A program made the translations under genes and the position numbers. 64,000 bases of DNA from Succinivibrio dextrinosolvens (GTDB lineage: Bacteria > Pseudomonadota > Gammaproteobacteria > Enterobacterales > Succinivibrionaceae): the NCBI RefSeq assembly GCF_900116345.1, contig NZ_FPAH01000001.1, forward strand, positions 62,001 through 126,000, in the 5' to 3' direction. Shown one piece after another: positions 33,999 through 42,152 of the stretch. The notes below the pieces were generated by a model. It had not been told where the DNA came from, ran no database searches, and saw nothing but the letters and a program-made list of their open reading frames with translations. Within the stretch, counting starts at the first letter, position 1; every line of letters begins with the position of its first letter.

Positions 33999-34082
33999 TT
34001 ACCACAGGTATTGAAATACATTGAAGTAAAGTACTGCGGCAAGCCCCAGCACGAACACAATGTGAACAAAGTAATAGCCCAT
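33999..34082 (-). CDS. 27-residue membrane peptide
   Basis: A short frame beginning MGYYFVHIVFVLGLAAVLYF and ending QYLW, with TAAGGAG seven bases before the ATG. It is almost entirely hydrophobic and would form one membrane helix. It lies between the DUF3150-like gene and leader element A, in the same transcript. A strong hairpin (GCCACA-GGGCG / CGCC-TTGTGGC, about 34117-34145) lies upstream and GCCATAAG-TTCG-CTTATGGC (33959-33978) downstream. It could be a small membrane regulator or a leader peptide; the good ribosome site supports translation. Confidence 0.5.
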   Translation of the reverse strand: MGYYFVHIVFVLGLAAVLYFNVFQYLW

Positions 34083-34156
34083 AGATAACTCCTTATCAGC
34101 CACAGAGTCATCCGGCCACAAGGCGCAGATAACGCCCTGTGGCATGAACTTATTAT

Positions 34157-35650
34157 TTAGAATGAAAACTCCAACCCACCAATGGAGAAGGAATCTCCCT
34201 TAACCTGTGGAGGTGTGCTGTCTGTGATTTCCTTCAGGACTTCATCTAATGACTTGCCATCAGTCTTCACAGAAGCAGCAGTTTCACCCTCAACTTCACT
34301 TACATCTTCCTTAACAGACTCCTGAACCACGTCATTTGCTGTTTCAGGGACAACTGACTCATTAACTTCATGGATAATCTCTGCAGATGCAGCCTCCTGT
34401 GAGCTCTCAGACTCTTGAGTATCCTCATTAGTCTCTGTAGAAACCTCTGTGGTTGCGCTCTTAGATTCATCCTCTCCACCGATGAGCTCATCAAGATTGA
34501 AAGTATCTAAACTCTCAGCCTTAATCTCTGTCTGTGGAACTTCGTTTAATGTTTCAGTTTCAGTAACTGCTGCTGGTGCCGCATCTGTTACTGCAGCATT
34601 TTCAGGATTTACTGCTGTTGCAGGAGCAGCCACTAGCTGATCAAGTGACTGTGCAAAGCCTTCAAATAAATCTATCTGACCTTGCTGATACGCCTCAATC
34701 TGCGAGAAAGAACAGATAACATAAGCAATCTGTTTAAACTTCTTGAGAAATTTAACCTGGTTGTTTTCTCTTAGTCGTCTGTCTTTCAGCAGTGGAGCTA
34801 TCACCTTTTCAGCATCATGCAGAATCTCATACTGAGTTTTTACAATGGACTCATACTTAGATCCGGCAAGGATCATTAGGTTGGACAGCTCAAAAGCAAA
34901 AGCTTTTGCACACTGAGAAAAGAAAGTGCAGTGAGTCTTCTTCATAGGCTCATGAACATTGATGTTCAGAAAATCCTTGAATAAGTCTGCTATCTTTCTA
35001 ATCGCCCTCTGATCTTTCAGCTCTTCCTGTTTGGCTGCAGCAAGTATTTCTGAGGAACATCTGGCAATATCCTCTTCCTTTGGGGCGGATGCCTTAAAGA
35101 AACGGAAATTAGCCTGATGTTTACTTAGAATTTCCTGTCTGCTAGGAATACGTGAAAGTAACGTTTTCTTAGCGGCATCGGAAATTACCTCCTCATTGAT
35201 TTTTTTCTGCTGCTCGGCTACAAGCTTGTCATAGTTCTGCAGCATCTTAGCGACACGATCGTTGTAGATAGTGATCTGGCCGTTAAGATAATCTGCAATT
35301 GCATCATGATCTTTTGTAGCGGTCTGATAGACACCGGATTTACCGATGAGAACTCCATAGCGACGCAAGGTATCAACGCTTTGACGTTGTATCCTGCTCA
35401 GATCCTTGAGCTCCTGTGAATTGAAAATCTCGCCAGAGAATCTGGTTTCAATTTCCTTTTCATTTAGGAAGTCCTCGGATAGATAGCCTTTCATATCAGA
35501 GCTAGGCAAGATGGTCTGAGATTCCATAATCGGCATCTCGAAGATCACGATTTCCTGACTCTGTGAACGAGCCTGAAGTTCATTAAAAGCCTCCCTAACA
35601 GTAGCATTAACATCGTTGTTAACAGAGGTATTTACAGTTGTGTTTTCCAT
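34157..35650 (-). CDS. DUF3150-like protein
   Basis: A 497-residue protein. The start is at ATG before ENTTVN with TTGGAGA upstream; the longer frame lacks support. Residues 75-330 are helical (LSRIQRQSVDTLRRYGVLIG, YNDRVAKMLQNYDKLVAEQQKKI, LSRIPSRQEILSKH) and match my recollection of DUF3150, a family encoded beside CobS/CobT-like genes on SXT-type elements and phages. The C-terminal 170 residues are acidic and disordered, ending DSFSIGGLEFSF. Function is unknown; a partner or substrate of the neighbouring AAA+/VWA pair is the natural guess. Confidence 0.5.
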   Translation of the reverse strand: MENTTVNTSVNNDVNATVREAFNELQARSQSQEIVIFEMPIMESQTILPSSDMKGYLSEDFLNEKEIETRFSGEIFNSQELKDLSRIQRQSVDTLRRYGVLIGKSGVYQTATKDHDAIADYLNGQITIYNDRVAKMLQNYDKLVAEQQKKINEEVISDAAKKTLLSRIPSRQEILSKHQANFRFFKASAPKEEDIARCSSEILAAAKQEELKDQRAIRKIADLFKDFLNINVHEPMKKTHCTFFSQCAKAFAFELSNLMILAGSKYESIVKTQYEILHDAEKVIAPLLKDRRLRENNQVKFLKKFKQIAYVICSFSQIEAYQQGQIDLFEGFAQSLDQLVAAPATAVNPENAAVTDAAPAAVTETETLNEVPQTEIKAESLDTFNLDELIGGEDESKSATTEVSTETNEDTQESESSQEAASAEIIHEVNESVVPETANDVVQESVKEDVSEVEGETAASVKTDGKSLDEVLKEITDSTPPQVKGDSFSIGGLEFSF

Positions 35651-35726
35651 TTTATTGTCTCCAAAAAAATGGACACCACTCCCCCCATGCGGGAAGTGAT
35701 GTCCTTCCCACATGGGATGCTGTTGA

Positions 35727-36005
35727 TTAAATGCTCTTTAAAACTTCTAACGAGATATTGTTATTGGTTGTAAAGAACGTACTAACGCCTTTCTCCAGAC
35801 GGTTTAACTGAGTGATCCTGCGATCACCGTAATCCTCAAGAGAATGGTAGATATTTCTGATTACCCGATCATAATCATGACCTGTACCTTTGACGGTACA
35901 GGTAATCTTAAGATCAGAAACATTCAGATGACTTGAGCCTAGTAATCTTGAGAGAGTTACTAAAACATCATGTCGCTGATTCTTATTAAGCTGAAACTGT
36001 CTCAT
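35727..36005 (-). CDS. small hypothetical protein
   Basis: A 92-residue protein (MRQFQLNKNQRHDVLVTLSR) with helical ends and a short beta segment (LKITCTVKGTGHD). Its start overlaps the end of the CobS-like ATPase gene by 20 bp, so translation is coupled, and TGGGAAGGAC leads to the next gene downstream. No family was recognised. Small genes in this spot between cobS-like and DUF3150-like genes may encode adaptors, but that is inference. Confidence 0.6.
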   Translation of the reverse strand: MRQFQLNKNQRHDVLVTLSRLLGSSHLNVSDLKITCTVKGTGHDYDRVIRNIYHSLEDYGDRRITQLNRLEKGVSTFFTTNNNISLEVLKSI

Positions 36006-37191
36006 TTTCAGCCTCCTTGTCTGTATCCGCAGATTTCTTCATAGGCTTATAACGAGTATCCCAGAGTTTGGTTAAATCGTTGACCTTTGCAGAATCTTCA
36101 CAGATATAGGCAGATACTAACTGCAGCAGTTTTTCTCTGGCCGCATTTGACTCAAGAGCAGAGCTCAGAGTTAAACCAAGGCTATAGAGAATCGGTGACT
36201 GCATCCAGCAGTTACTGATGATGTTCTCGCAGACTGCTAGAAGTCCTCTTGGAGAGATCATTTCCGGAAACTCGCCGTTTCTGCATGAAGAATTAACCTC
36301 ACAGCAGAATTTAGCCAATCCCTTCTTCATCCCTTCAATCGGATCACCTGAATAACGGTTTAGAACCTTTAGGAACTCGCCCGTTGTCAGTGGCTCATAG
36401 TAATCCTTGATCATGCGGTCTAAAGAGGAAGCATCAATGGCATTTCTACCGTTATAGTTTCCAATCTCCTCGCCACATGGTCCGGTGTTACCAAAGCCAA
36501 TCACCTTAAACTGCGTTCCCGCCTGCAATGCTCCCTGATGATAAGGAACAGTGAACTTTCTACCCTCGATGAGGTTGTTCAGTGCAGGGACGAACTCTGC
36601 AGGCGCAAGATCCATCTCATCAATGATGAGCGGATAATTACGCTTTAGCGCAGTAATAATTGCTCCGTCTACAGTTCCCCAGACACCATTCACAGCAGTA
36701 TGGGAAACGAACATTTCCTCAACTTCCATGTTTGGCTTACAGTTGAAGTGAACCACTGCAGTCTGAGTTAAGGCAAACAGCCAATGAGCAGTGGAGGTTT
36801 TACCTACACCAGCTTCACCGAAACCGTAATACCCTTTACCATAGCCAGGTAATGTTCTGCGATTAAGAACGTCAATCAGAGCATTAAGATGCATACCTTT
36901 CGGTATGAACTCCATATCCAGAGCCGGTATGTATTCACGGTAATCGGTCTTATCAGTAAAACCGATGGTGTACCACATACACTTCTCCGGAACAAAATCT
37001 ATCTTTCTTACAGAATATCCACGCAAAGATATAATCTTTTTAAGCGGTAAATAGATTCTTGAACATTCCACCTCTCCATTCAAAGGTGAAATCACAATCC
37101 AACCATCGTTCTCTTTTGGATTCTCCGGCATTTCTGCTGAAGTTACCCAACCGTTAACTGATGAAAGGATTTTTTTCTCTAAGTTGTTCAT
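35986..37191 (-). CDS. CobS-like AAA+ ATPase (MoxR group)
   Basis: A 401-residue AAA+ ATPase. Walker A GEAGVGKTS lies near residue 125, Walker B LIIDEMDLAP near 190, sensor-1 region KVIGFGNTGP near 230, and an Arg-rich DASSLDRMIKDYYEP follows. The first 110 residues are a family-specific domain. CobS/MoxR ATPases work with VWA proteins to remodel other proteins; the VWA partner is encoded three genes downstream (31712-33730). Both genes start with MNN and share nearly identical leader elements. Related pairs occur on SXT/R391-type elements with unknown roles. The family call is firm; the substrate is unknown. Confidence 0.85.
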   Translation of the reverse strand: MNNLEKKILSSVNGWVTSAEMPENPKENDGWIVISPLNGEVECSRIYLPLKKIISLRGYSVRKIDFVPEKCMWYTIGFTDKTDYREYIPALDMEFIPKGMHLNALIDVLNRRTLPGYGKGYYGFGEAGVGKTSTAHWLFALTQTAVVHFNCKPNMEVEEMFVSHTAVNGVWGTVDGAIITALKRNYPLIIDEMDLAPAEFVPALNNLIEGRKFTVPYHQGALQAGTQFKVIGFGNTGPCGEEIGNYNGRNAIDASSLDRMIKDYYEPLTTGEFLKVLNRYSGDPIEGMKKGLAKFCCEVNSSCRNGEFPEMISPRGLLAVCENIISNCWMQSPILYSLGLTLSSALESNAAREKLLQLVSAYICEDSAKVNDLTKLWDTRYKPMKKSADTDKEAENETVSA

Positions 37192-37228
37192 AAAAGCCTC
37201 CTAAGGCATGTAAGCCCTGCAAGGTTGA

Positions 37229-37412
37229 GACGAACAACTCTCCGTGAGGAGAGTTATTTCGACTTCTCCTCACGGGGAAAAATTAAGAATGAATTATCCG
37301 GATTAAGCTCCGGTATGCTCTTTTCCTAAAAAAGAATTAGGAAACCTTTATGACACTAAAAGAAAGTTGTCAGAAATTGATTACTGCTTGAATAAGCAAT
37401 GTCTGAAAACCT
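37229..37412 (-). other. structured leader element B
   Basis: Minus-strand element before the CobS-like gene. It shares element A's parts: TTTCCTAA...TTAGGAAA, CCGGAGCTTAATCCGG, and two exclusive stems, CCGTGAGGAG / CTCCTCACGG and AACTCTCC-TCAC-GGAGAGTT. The upstream section (GTTTTCAGACATTGCTTATT... TTTCTGACAAC) is shared with element C instead, so B looks like the full-length form. Confidence 0.65.
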
Positions 37413-37415
37413 AAC

Positions 37416-37430
37416 TTCCACAATGTGGAA
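37416..37430. other. 15-bp palindrome TTCCACAATGTGGAA (copy 3)
   Basis: Exact copy inside the leftward operon, between the 91-residue membrane protein gene and leader element B. Being within a transcribed region, it is unlikely to be a classic promoter operator. Confidence 0.6.
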
Positions 37431-37499
37431 AGCTGATATGAAATACAGAAAGGGAGAATAGAGAGTAATAAAACTCTCTATTCAGAACCTAGATTGGGA

Positions 37500-37775
37500 T
37501 TAGAAGATCTGATGATCCTGCTCCCAGCGTTCAAAAGGTGAACGCAAATCTAGTGTGTGGGCGGTAACATCTGAAGTCTTAGGCTGAGGCTTTTCCTCAG
37601 ATTCAGTCTTTAGATGTTTACCAACATATCTTAAACGGTAAGGTTTACCGTCAATGACATGAATAGTCCCCTTTGAAGAGAGGACAACTGTTTCCTGTTT
37701 CTTTGCCATTGCTTTAGCAGCAAGTTTAGCAACGTTGAATAAAGCAACGATTAAACAAATAACAATGAAAACCAT
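37500..37775 (-). CDS. small membrane protein
   Basis: A 91-residue protein with an N-terminal membrane helix (MVFIVICLIVALFNVAKLAA) followed by a basic, soluble part that includes a possible small beta-domain (TIHVIDGKPYRLRYVGKHL) and a polar tail. AAGGAGTC precedes the ATG. It is the first gene after the operon promoter at 38184-38192 and its 400-nt leader. No family was recognised. It may tie the CobS/CobT-like machinery to the membrane, but only position suggests that. Confidence 0.6.
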   Translation of the reverse strand: MVFIVICLIVALFNVAKLAAKAMAKKQETVVLSSKGTIHVIDGKPYRLRYVGKHLKTESEEKPQPKTSDVTAHTLDLRSPFERWEQDHQIF

Positions 37776-38178
37776 TTTTGACTCCTTATCCTAAGGAGTC
37801 ACTTCACCTAAGGGCGAAATAACGACCCTTAGGTGCATTGTAAAAAACATTCGTTATAGACAGTTAAAGGTCGCCTTGTTTACCTCATCCTAAAAAAGAT
37901 ATTAGGAAATCCGTGACAAAAAACAGAGGTTGTCAGACATTGCTTACTGCAGACAATAAGCAAGCTCTGAAAACCTTATGATGATTTCAAAGTACCGATG
38001 GGGGCAAATTTCTCGCCCTGCATGGCGTGACAGCTATTCAATGAATGCTGAATTGAGATAAGCCAATTCAGGCTTACCTGTCCGAAAGGACTTCTTCACA
38101 AACAGCAGATGCTGTTCGGTTAGTAAATCCACATAACGTTGTGGTGAACTTATTCCCAGAGGGAACTAAAAAAGATTG
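37776..38178 (-). other. long structured leader of the leftward operon, with element C
   Basis: About 400 nt of transcribed non-coding sequence. It contains many hairpins, for example GTCC-TTTCG-GGAC (38078-38090 region), CAGCATCTGCTG and, near the gene, CACCTAAGGGTC...GCCCTTAGGTG. Positions 37883-37977 (element C) resemble the first half of element B: GTTTTCAGAGCTTGCTTATT, TGTCTGACAACCT, TTTCCTAATATC and TTTTTTAGGA. The density of stems suggests a functional RNA rather than a plain leader. Confidence 0.5.
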
Positions 38179-38183
38179 AGTCC

Positions 38184-38192
38184 ATTATAGCA
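38184..38192 (-). promoter_or_regulatory. extended -10 promoter of the leftward operon
   Basis: On the minus strand TGCTATAAT is a perfect extended -10 (TGN-TATAAT). No strong -35 is found at 17 bp. Same type as the small-toxin promoter at 3615. Confidence 0.6.
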
Positions 38193-38446
38193 AGGTTTAT
38201 TGAGGATTAGTCCTATGAGGGGGTAAGCAGACAGTTTTTAGAAAAATGTTTTTTCTTAACAAAAAATATTTGTCTGTAATTATGTGAACACAGTTCCTCA
38301 TGATCACAGCAATCCGCATAATTTATTATTCATTTTGGTTGAATATTGTGGATTTATATCAAGGATTTTATTTTTTGTGTTTTGTGTCACAATTCAAACC
38401 GTAATATCAATCAAACGTTTTTGATGACATTATGGAGGACATAAAT

Positions 38447-38602
38447 ATGTACTTAGTTGAATTCACCACATTAACCAATCCAGCAGAAGTTAGCTACGAG
38501 TTTGGCTCAATTGATGATGTTAAGACATTCCTTAAGAAGAACAGAGAGCTACTGCAGTCATATGTAGTCGTTCACAAGAACGGCAATATCGTTAAAATCT
38601 AA
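38447..38602 (+). CDS. 51-residue hypothetical protein
   Basis: A short gene starting MYLVEFTTLTNPAEVSYEFG and ending NGNIVKI. ATGGAGGAC precedes the ATG at good spacing. The sequence is balanced, with a likely strand-helix-strand fold (YEFGSIDDVKTFLKKNRELL), so it reads like a real small protein. It is divergent from the leftward operon and may be driven from the AT-rich stretch at 38280-38420, where TTGTGTCACAA forms a small palindrome. No family was recognised. Confidence 0.6.
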   Translation: MYLVEFTTLTNPAEVSYEFGSIDDVKTFLKKNRELLQSYVVVHKNGNIVKI

Positions 38603-38761
38603 TCGTTTTCCGAGGTGTTGTTTCCGGCCATGGTGTACTAATTTCATAGTTTTACTCCTTTAGGCAATTTCAATTCACCTTCCTCACCATAGTTTCTGAA
38701 ACAACATCCTCACCCTTTCATTAAGATCTGCTCCTCTCTGGCAGATCATTAGGCAATCAAG

Positions 38762-39505
38762 TTACCGGTTAATTAGCTTATCTTTTAAGTCTTGGAATTC
38801 CCGCTCAGAAATTATTCCTTCATCTCTCAGAGAAGCAAGTTTCCTTATTTCATCAGCTAGAGAAAGTGTAGAATTAGACTCAATTTTTAATGGTTTTCTG
38901 GAATCCGTCAGTTCCTCAATTGCAATCTTTGCCCTCGCAGCAGTTTCTAAATCCCGTACAAGGCTTTTAGTTTTGGCTCTATCAACAATATTGTTTACAG
39001 ACTCCTTTACAGATGAAACCATATCAATGGATTTGCCAATAATCTTAATTGCAGTTGATTCTTTATATTCTTTAACCTTTGGTTTTACAACAATCTCGTT
39101 TGGTTTCGCATTCTTATTACTTTCAAGATTTGAAGAATATGAATAATTATTTCGAATTCGATCTTCTTCTCTATCTGAGTCAGAATAAGTCACCACAGAT
39201 GACCTTTCAACGTGACCTTTTAATGATGAAATTAACCCATCAATATCCCCCTCGAGATTCTTTGGTCGACTTAATGCATCATTAGAATATGAAGAACTAC
39301 TGCTGTTAGATTGTTTTTTAGGAGCAGTCGAAATCTTATTAGAAGCAAAAGAGGTTACCTCATGGAAACCTTGAGGAATAACTACTTTTTGTGGCGGTGT
39401 ATATTCAACTTGATTTGGCTCAGAAGGAGCTTGAGAACTGTGGTCTTTTAGAGTTGCAATTAGTTTATCAATGTCTTTTTCGAGGTTGTTAGAGCTATCG
39501 TTCAT
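38762..39505 (-). CDS. SHOCT-domain protein with duplicated N-terminal motif
   Basis: A 247-residue soluble protein. The last 32 residues (LADEIRKLASLRDEGIISER then EFQDLKDKLINR) are a typical SHOCT domain, an oligomerisation module. The motif NLEKDIDKLIATLKDH at residues 7-22 is repeated as NLEGDIDGLISSLKGH near residue 83, separated by a Ser-rich linker, which suggests two copies of a binding helix. Between them and the SHOCT domain lies a charged helical region. Likely a scaffold or cytoplasmic assembly protein. The partner is unknown. Confidence 0.65.
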   Translation of the reverse strand: MNDSSNNLEKDIDKLIATLKDHSSQAPSEPNQVEYTPPQKVVIPQGFHEVTSFASNKISTAPKKQSNSSSSSYSNDALSRPKNLEGDIDGLISSLKGHVERSSVVTYSDSDREEDRIRNNYSYSSNLESNKNAKPNEIVVKPKVKEYKESTAIKIIGKSIDMVSSVKESVNNIVDRAKTKSLVRDLETAARAKIAIEELTDSRKPLKIESNSTLSLADEIRKLASLRDEGIISEREFQDLKDKLINR

Positions 39506-39629
39506 CTTATTATTCTGCTTTTATTGAGATTACTTTGGATTAGGATAATACAAGATGGTAGATAACACTATTCAATTATTCTGAATTTGCTGAAGAAATT
39601 ATGAAAAAGATCAAAGAGTTTTGTTCTTT

Positions 39630-39671
39630 CCAAAATAGTTTAAGATCTGCGTTTTCAAACAGATCTTAAAC
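39630..39671 (-). terminator. terminator after the AcaB-like gene
   Basis: A perfect 12-bp stem GTTTAAGATCTG / CAGATCTTAAAC with a 10-nt loop, followed on the minus strand by TATTTTGG, 19 bp beyond the stop codon. Confidence 0.7.
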
Positions 39672-39689
39672 ACAAGATAGTTTCTCCCG

Positions 39690-40511
39690 TTAAGCGGTCT
39701 TATCATCTGCTTTCTCGGTTATCTCTCCGTTATCCTTCAACTCAAGATTGCTGTTTGTCTTTAAATCTTCTTTTATCTGAGCAAGTTCCTGCTTTGCATC
39801 GTCGTTTGCAGATGTAATCTTAGCCATCTTCTCAAATGCCTTTTTACGTGCGTCATAGACGAAGTTACAGAACTTCTGCAGTCCATTTGCCATCTCCAAG
39901 ATCCTGTTCATGTATTCAGTCTCAGAAATAAAGCCCATGTGAGCAAGTTTAAGAAGGATAATACCCACAACGTCAGCTTGACCACACCAATTCAAGAACT
40001 GAGAACAGGTTGGGGTTCTTGAGCGGAAAACGTATTTAATAGGCTCGTTTGTTCTGACGATGACGTTATCAAGATCAATAGAAGGAGTACTTTTCAGAAT
40101 CTTCTGAGCATAGGAATTCATTTTCTGCACAACGTCAATAACATCTTTCTTAAACTCAACCGCTAATGCTCGCTGGTACTCAACAATCTCCTGTTTCTTT
40201 GAAGTAATAGGAAGAACTGCAGTAATAGCAAATGTAGCATTGCCCACGTGTTCGCAGTTATCAAAGGCAACAATCTTGATACGTGGATTGTCTAACGGAA
40301 TTTTTATGATCATATCCTGTGGAAGGAACTTAATCTTTTTAGAGATTAATGTTGAGTTACGAGCATTCACCTGTGTAGGGATAGACTCATACTCACGGGA
40401 AATTCTCTCCTCACGTCTAATCGCTGCTTCTTTGCGTCTTTCAGCTCGTTCTCTGTCTTTCTCGATTATATTCTGAACCTTTTGATGAGTTGTCTGTAAC
40501 TCGTTTGCCAT
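39690..40511 (-). CDS. AcaB/DUF1845-like ICE protein (PFL_4669 type)
   Basis: A 273-residue protein. The best clue is the segment SRTPTCSQFLNWCGQADVVG then IILLKLAHMGFISETEYMNR (residues about 165-205), which fits the DUF1845 pattern of a short Ser-Pro start, an Asp-containing helix, 'AHxG' and a following helix. That family includes AcaB, an activator of the AcaCD master regulator in IncC plasmids, and the PFL_4669 proteins of ICEs. The N-terminus is a basic coiled coil (RERAERRKEAAIRREERI). GGAGAAACACT precedes the ATG. The match is from memory and moderate; a DNA-binding regulator role is inferred. Confidence 0.45.
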   Translation of the reverse strand: MANELQTTHQKVQNIIEKDRERAERRKEAAIRREERISREYESIPTQVNARNSTLISKKIKFLPQDMIIKIPLDNPRIKIVAFDNCEHVGNATFAITAVLPITSKKQEIVEYQRALAVEFKKDVIDVVQKMNSYAQKILKSTPSIDLDNVIVRTNEPIKYVFRSRTPTCSQFLNWCGQADVVGIILLKLAHMGFISETEYMNRILEMANGLQKFCNFVYDARKKAFEKMAKITSANDDAKQELAQIKEDLKTNSNLELKDNGEITEKADDKTA

Positions 40512-40700
40512 AGTGTTTCTCCTTTAATTCATCGAATAGTTGGATATTAGCAGTTCAGAATCTATGGCAAGATTTGATAAAGGGGGGATTTTAGAGGATA
40601 AAACGCTCAGACTAAAAGGACAAAACTCTGTGTAACACTAGCATCTATGATGATAAGGGGGCATTGCTCCCCCTTTTTTAAACTCAAGCTGATACTGAAA

Positions 40701-42152
40701 TTATTTGCCTGTATTTAACTCCAAATACCCATTCTCCAGAGCTTTAAGCACATTGGACAGTTTTTCTTCTGTACCGGTTGAAATAAAAGGATATTTCCTT
40801 TCTAAGATTTCAAGATGATCTTTATATGCTTTAATATTAAGAGTTAATATTTCATAAGTGCTTCTATATTCGCATTTAAGATTAATTCCTTCATCTTCAT
40901 TCGAATAATTAGCAATCTTACAATTCATTTTTCCATTATTGGTAAAAGAATAAGTTTTTAACTTATGAGTGAAAAAGTCCTCATTTGTGAATTTTGTTGT
41001 CATTTCAAGATAAATATTTGAAGTTAAATTATCTTCATTAAATTTTTTTATCTCAATAAATCCAGAAGAACCTTCATTTAATTTAGCTCCTGTTCTTGAA
41101 ACGTAATTAGATTTGTCTGCGTTATAAATGTATTTTCCAGGAGACAGTTTTGCTAAAAGAGACTTTACATCGCTCTTATACTTTTGTTCGACATAGTCCG
41201 ATAAAGAACTTAATATTTTGTCATCTTTTATGATAATAGAGTGATTATTAATTACAAAAGGGGTTTTATCCTTTACAGATGGCTTTAATTCAACCTCAAC
41301 ATCATTATCAGAAAGTTTTAGAGTTTCATAAGTTATAGCATCTTCTGGTTTTGCTAGTTTTCCTTTTAATGATCCTTCACGAGAAACAATCTCAGTATCA
41401 CCATCAACAAACTTTAATTCATAATGACAAGAAATTTCATTTGTTGATGAATCATATTTAAAGTTGTTTAGATTAATTGACTTCTGTGGTTGAACATTGT
41501 TTTGATAAAAATCTGTTATTTCTTTCTTAATTGATTGAATGCCGGCGCTTTCCTGATGAGTAATACTGAAATCTTGAAGATTATTTAAACAAATTGTTTG
41601 ATAATAATCATTCATATTACGATATACATCTTTAAAACATTCTTCTGGATAAATACCAAAACCAATGGATTCATTGTTCAGTAAAGAGTTAATAATCATT
41701 GCTGTCGCTCTACCTCTATACGTTGTATTCTCAGGGTAGATTTGCTTTGCTTTATAAGATGTATCTAGATTTACATAGTTATTATCGAATGATTTTTTAT
41801 CTGTGCTGATTATGAATTGAGAAATAAGATAAAGCTTCTGTGGATTTTTGTTATATAAGTCTTCAAGGTATTTTAATAAGTTATCACTTCCATCGTCATT
41901 TATAAACTTATATGGCTGATTACCTGTATAGTCACATTTAAATGTTACGTAGTTTACACCTCTGTCGGAGACGAATTCTTCCCATTCTCCATTCTTACAA
42001 AATGAATAGGTACTAAATAGCTTATCGATAGATATTCCATTATTTCCAAATACAGGAGAATTCTTCACCAACTTAACAGAATCCGAATCACATGCATTAA
42101 GAAAGGTTAGGACTAATCCTATTAGAAAGGCTTTTTTTGAAAAATGCTTCAT
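40701..42152 (-). CDS. large lipoprotein of unknown function
   Basis: A 483-residue lipoprotein: MKHFSKKAFLIGLVLTFLNAC gives lipobox LNAC at residues 18-21. The mature protein is Asn/Lys/Ser-rich with several cysteine pairs and mostly beta-like segments (CHYELKFVDGDTEIVSREG; FIEIKKFNEDNLTSNIYLEM). No domain was recognised. It is AT-rich relative to the transfer genes. A hairpin with five G-C pairs (GGGGG/CCCCC near 40658-40674) lies past its stop. It stands alone and may be a surface protein carried as cargo. Confidence 0.7.
   Translation of the reverse strand: MKHFSKKAFLIGLVLTFLNACDSDSVKLVKNSPVFGNNGISIDKLFSTYSFCKNGEWEEFVSDRGVNYVTFKCDYTGNQPYKFINDDGSDNLLKYLEDLYNKNPQKLYLISQFIISTDKKSFDNNYVNLDTSYKAKQIYPENTTYRGRATAMIINSLLNNESIGFGIYPEECFKDVYRNMNDYYQTICLNNLQDFSITHQESAGIQSIKKEITDFYQNNVQPQKSINLNNFKYDSSTNEISCHYELKFVDGDTEIVSREGSLKGKLAKPEDAITYETLKLSDNDVEVELKPSVKDKTPFVINNHSIIIKDDKILSSLSDYVEQKYKSDVKSLLAKLSPGKYIYNADKSNYVSRTGAKLNEGSSGFIEIKKFNEDNLTSNIYLEMTTKFTNEDFFTHKLKTYSFTNNGKMNCKIANYSNEDEGINLKCEYRSTYEILTLNIKAYKDHLEILERKYPFISTGTEEKLSNVLKALENGYLELNTGK

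Noticed and set aside
33731-34111. Upstream extension of the VWA gene
   Set aside because: This stretch overlaps the structured leader element and the 27-residue peptide in another frame; ATG at 33730 has GGGAGGG and the same MNN start as the partner ATPase.
38558-38647. 29-codon minus-strand frame with AAAGGAGT ribosome site
   Set aside because: It overlaps a more convincing plus-strand gene and has no other support; kept only as part of a finding.
40656-40680. GGGGG/CCCCC hairpin as a terminator for the large lipoprotein gene
   Set aside because: The T run follows on the plus strand, whereas the gene is on the minus strand; no plus-strand gene ends there.
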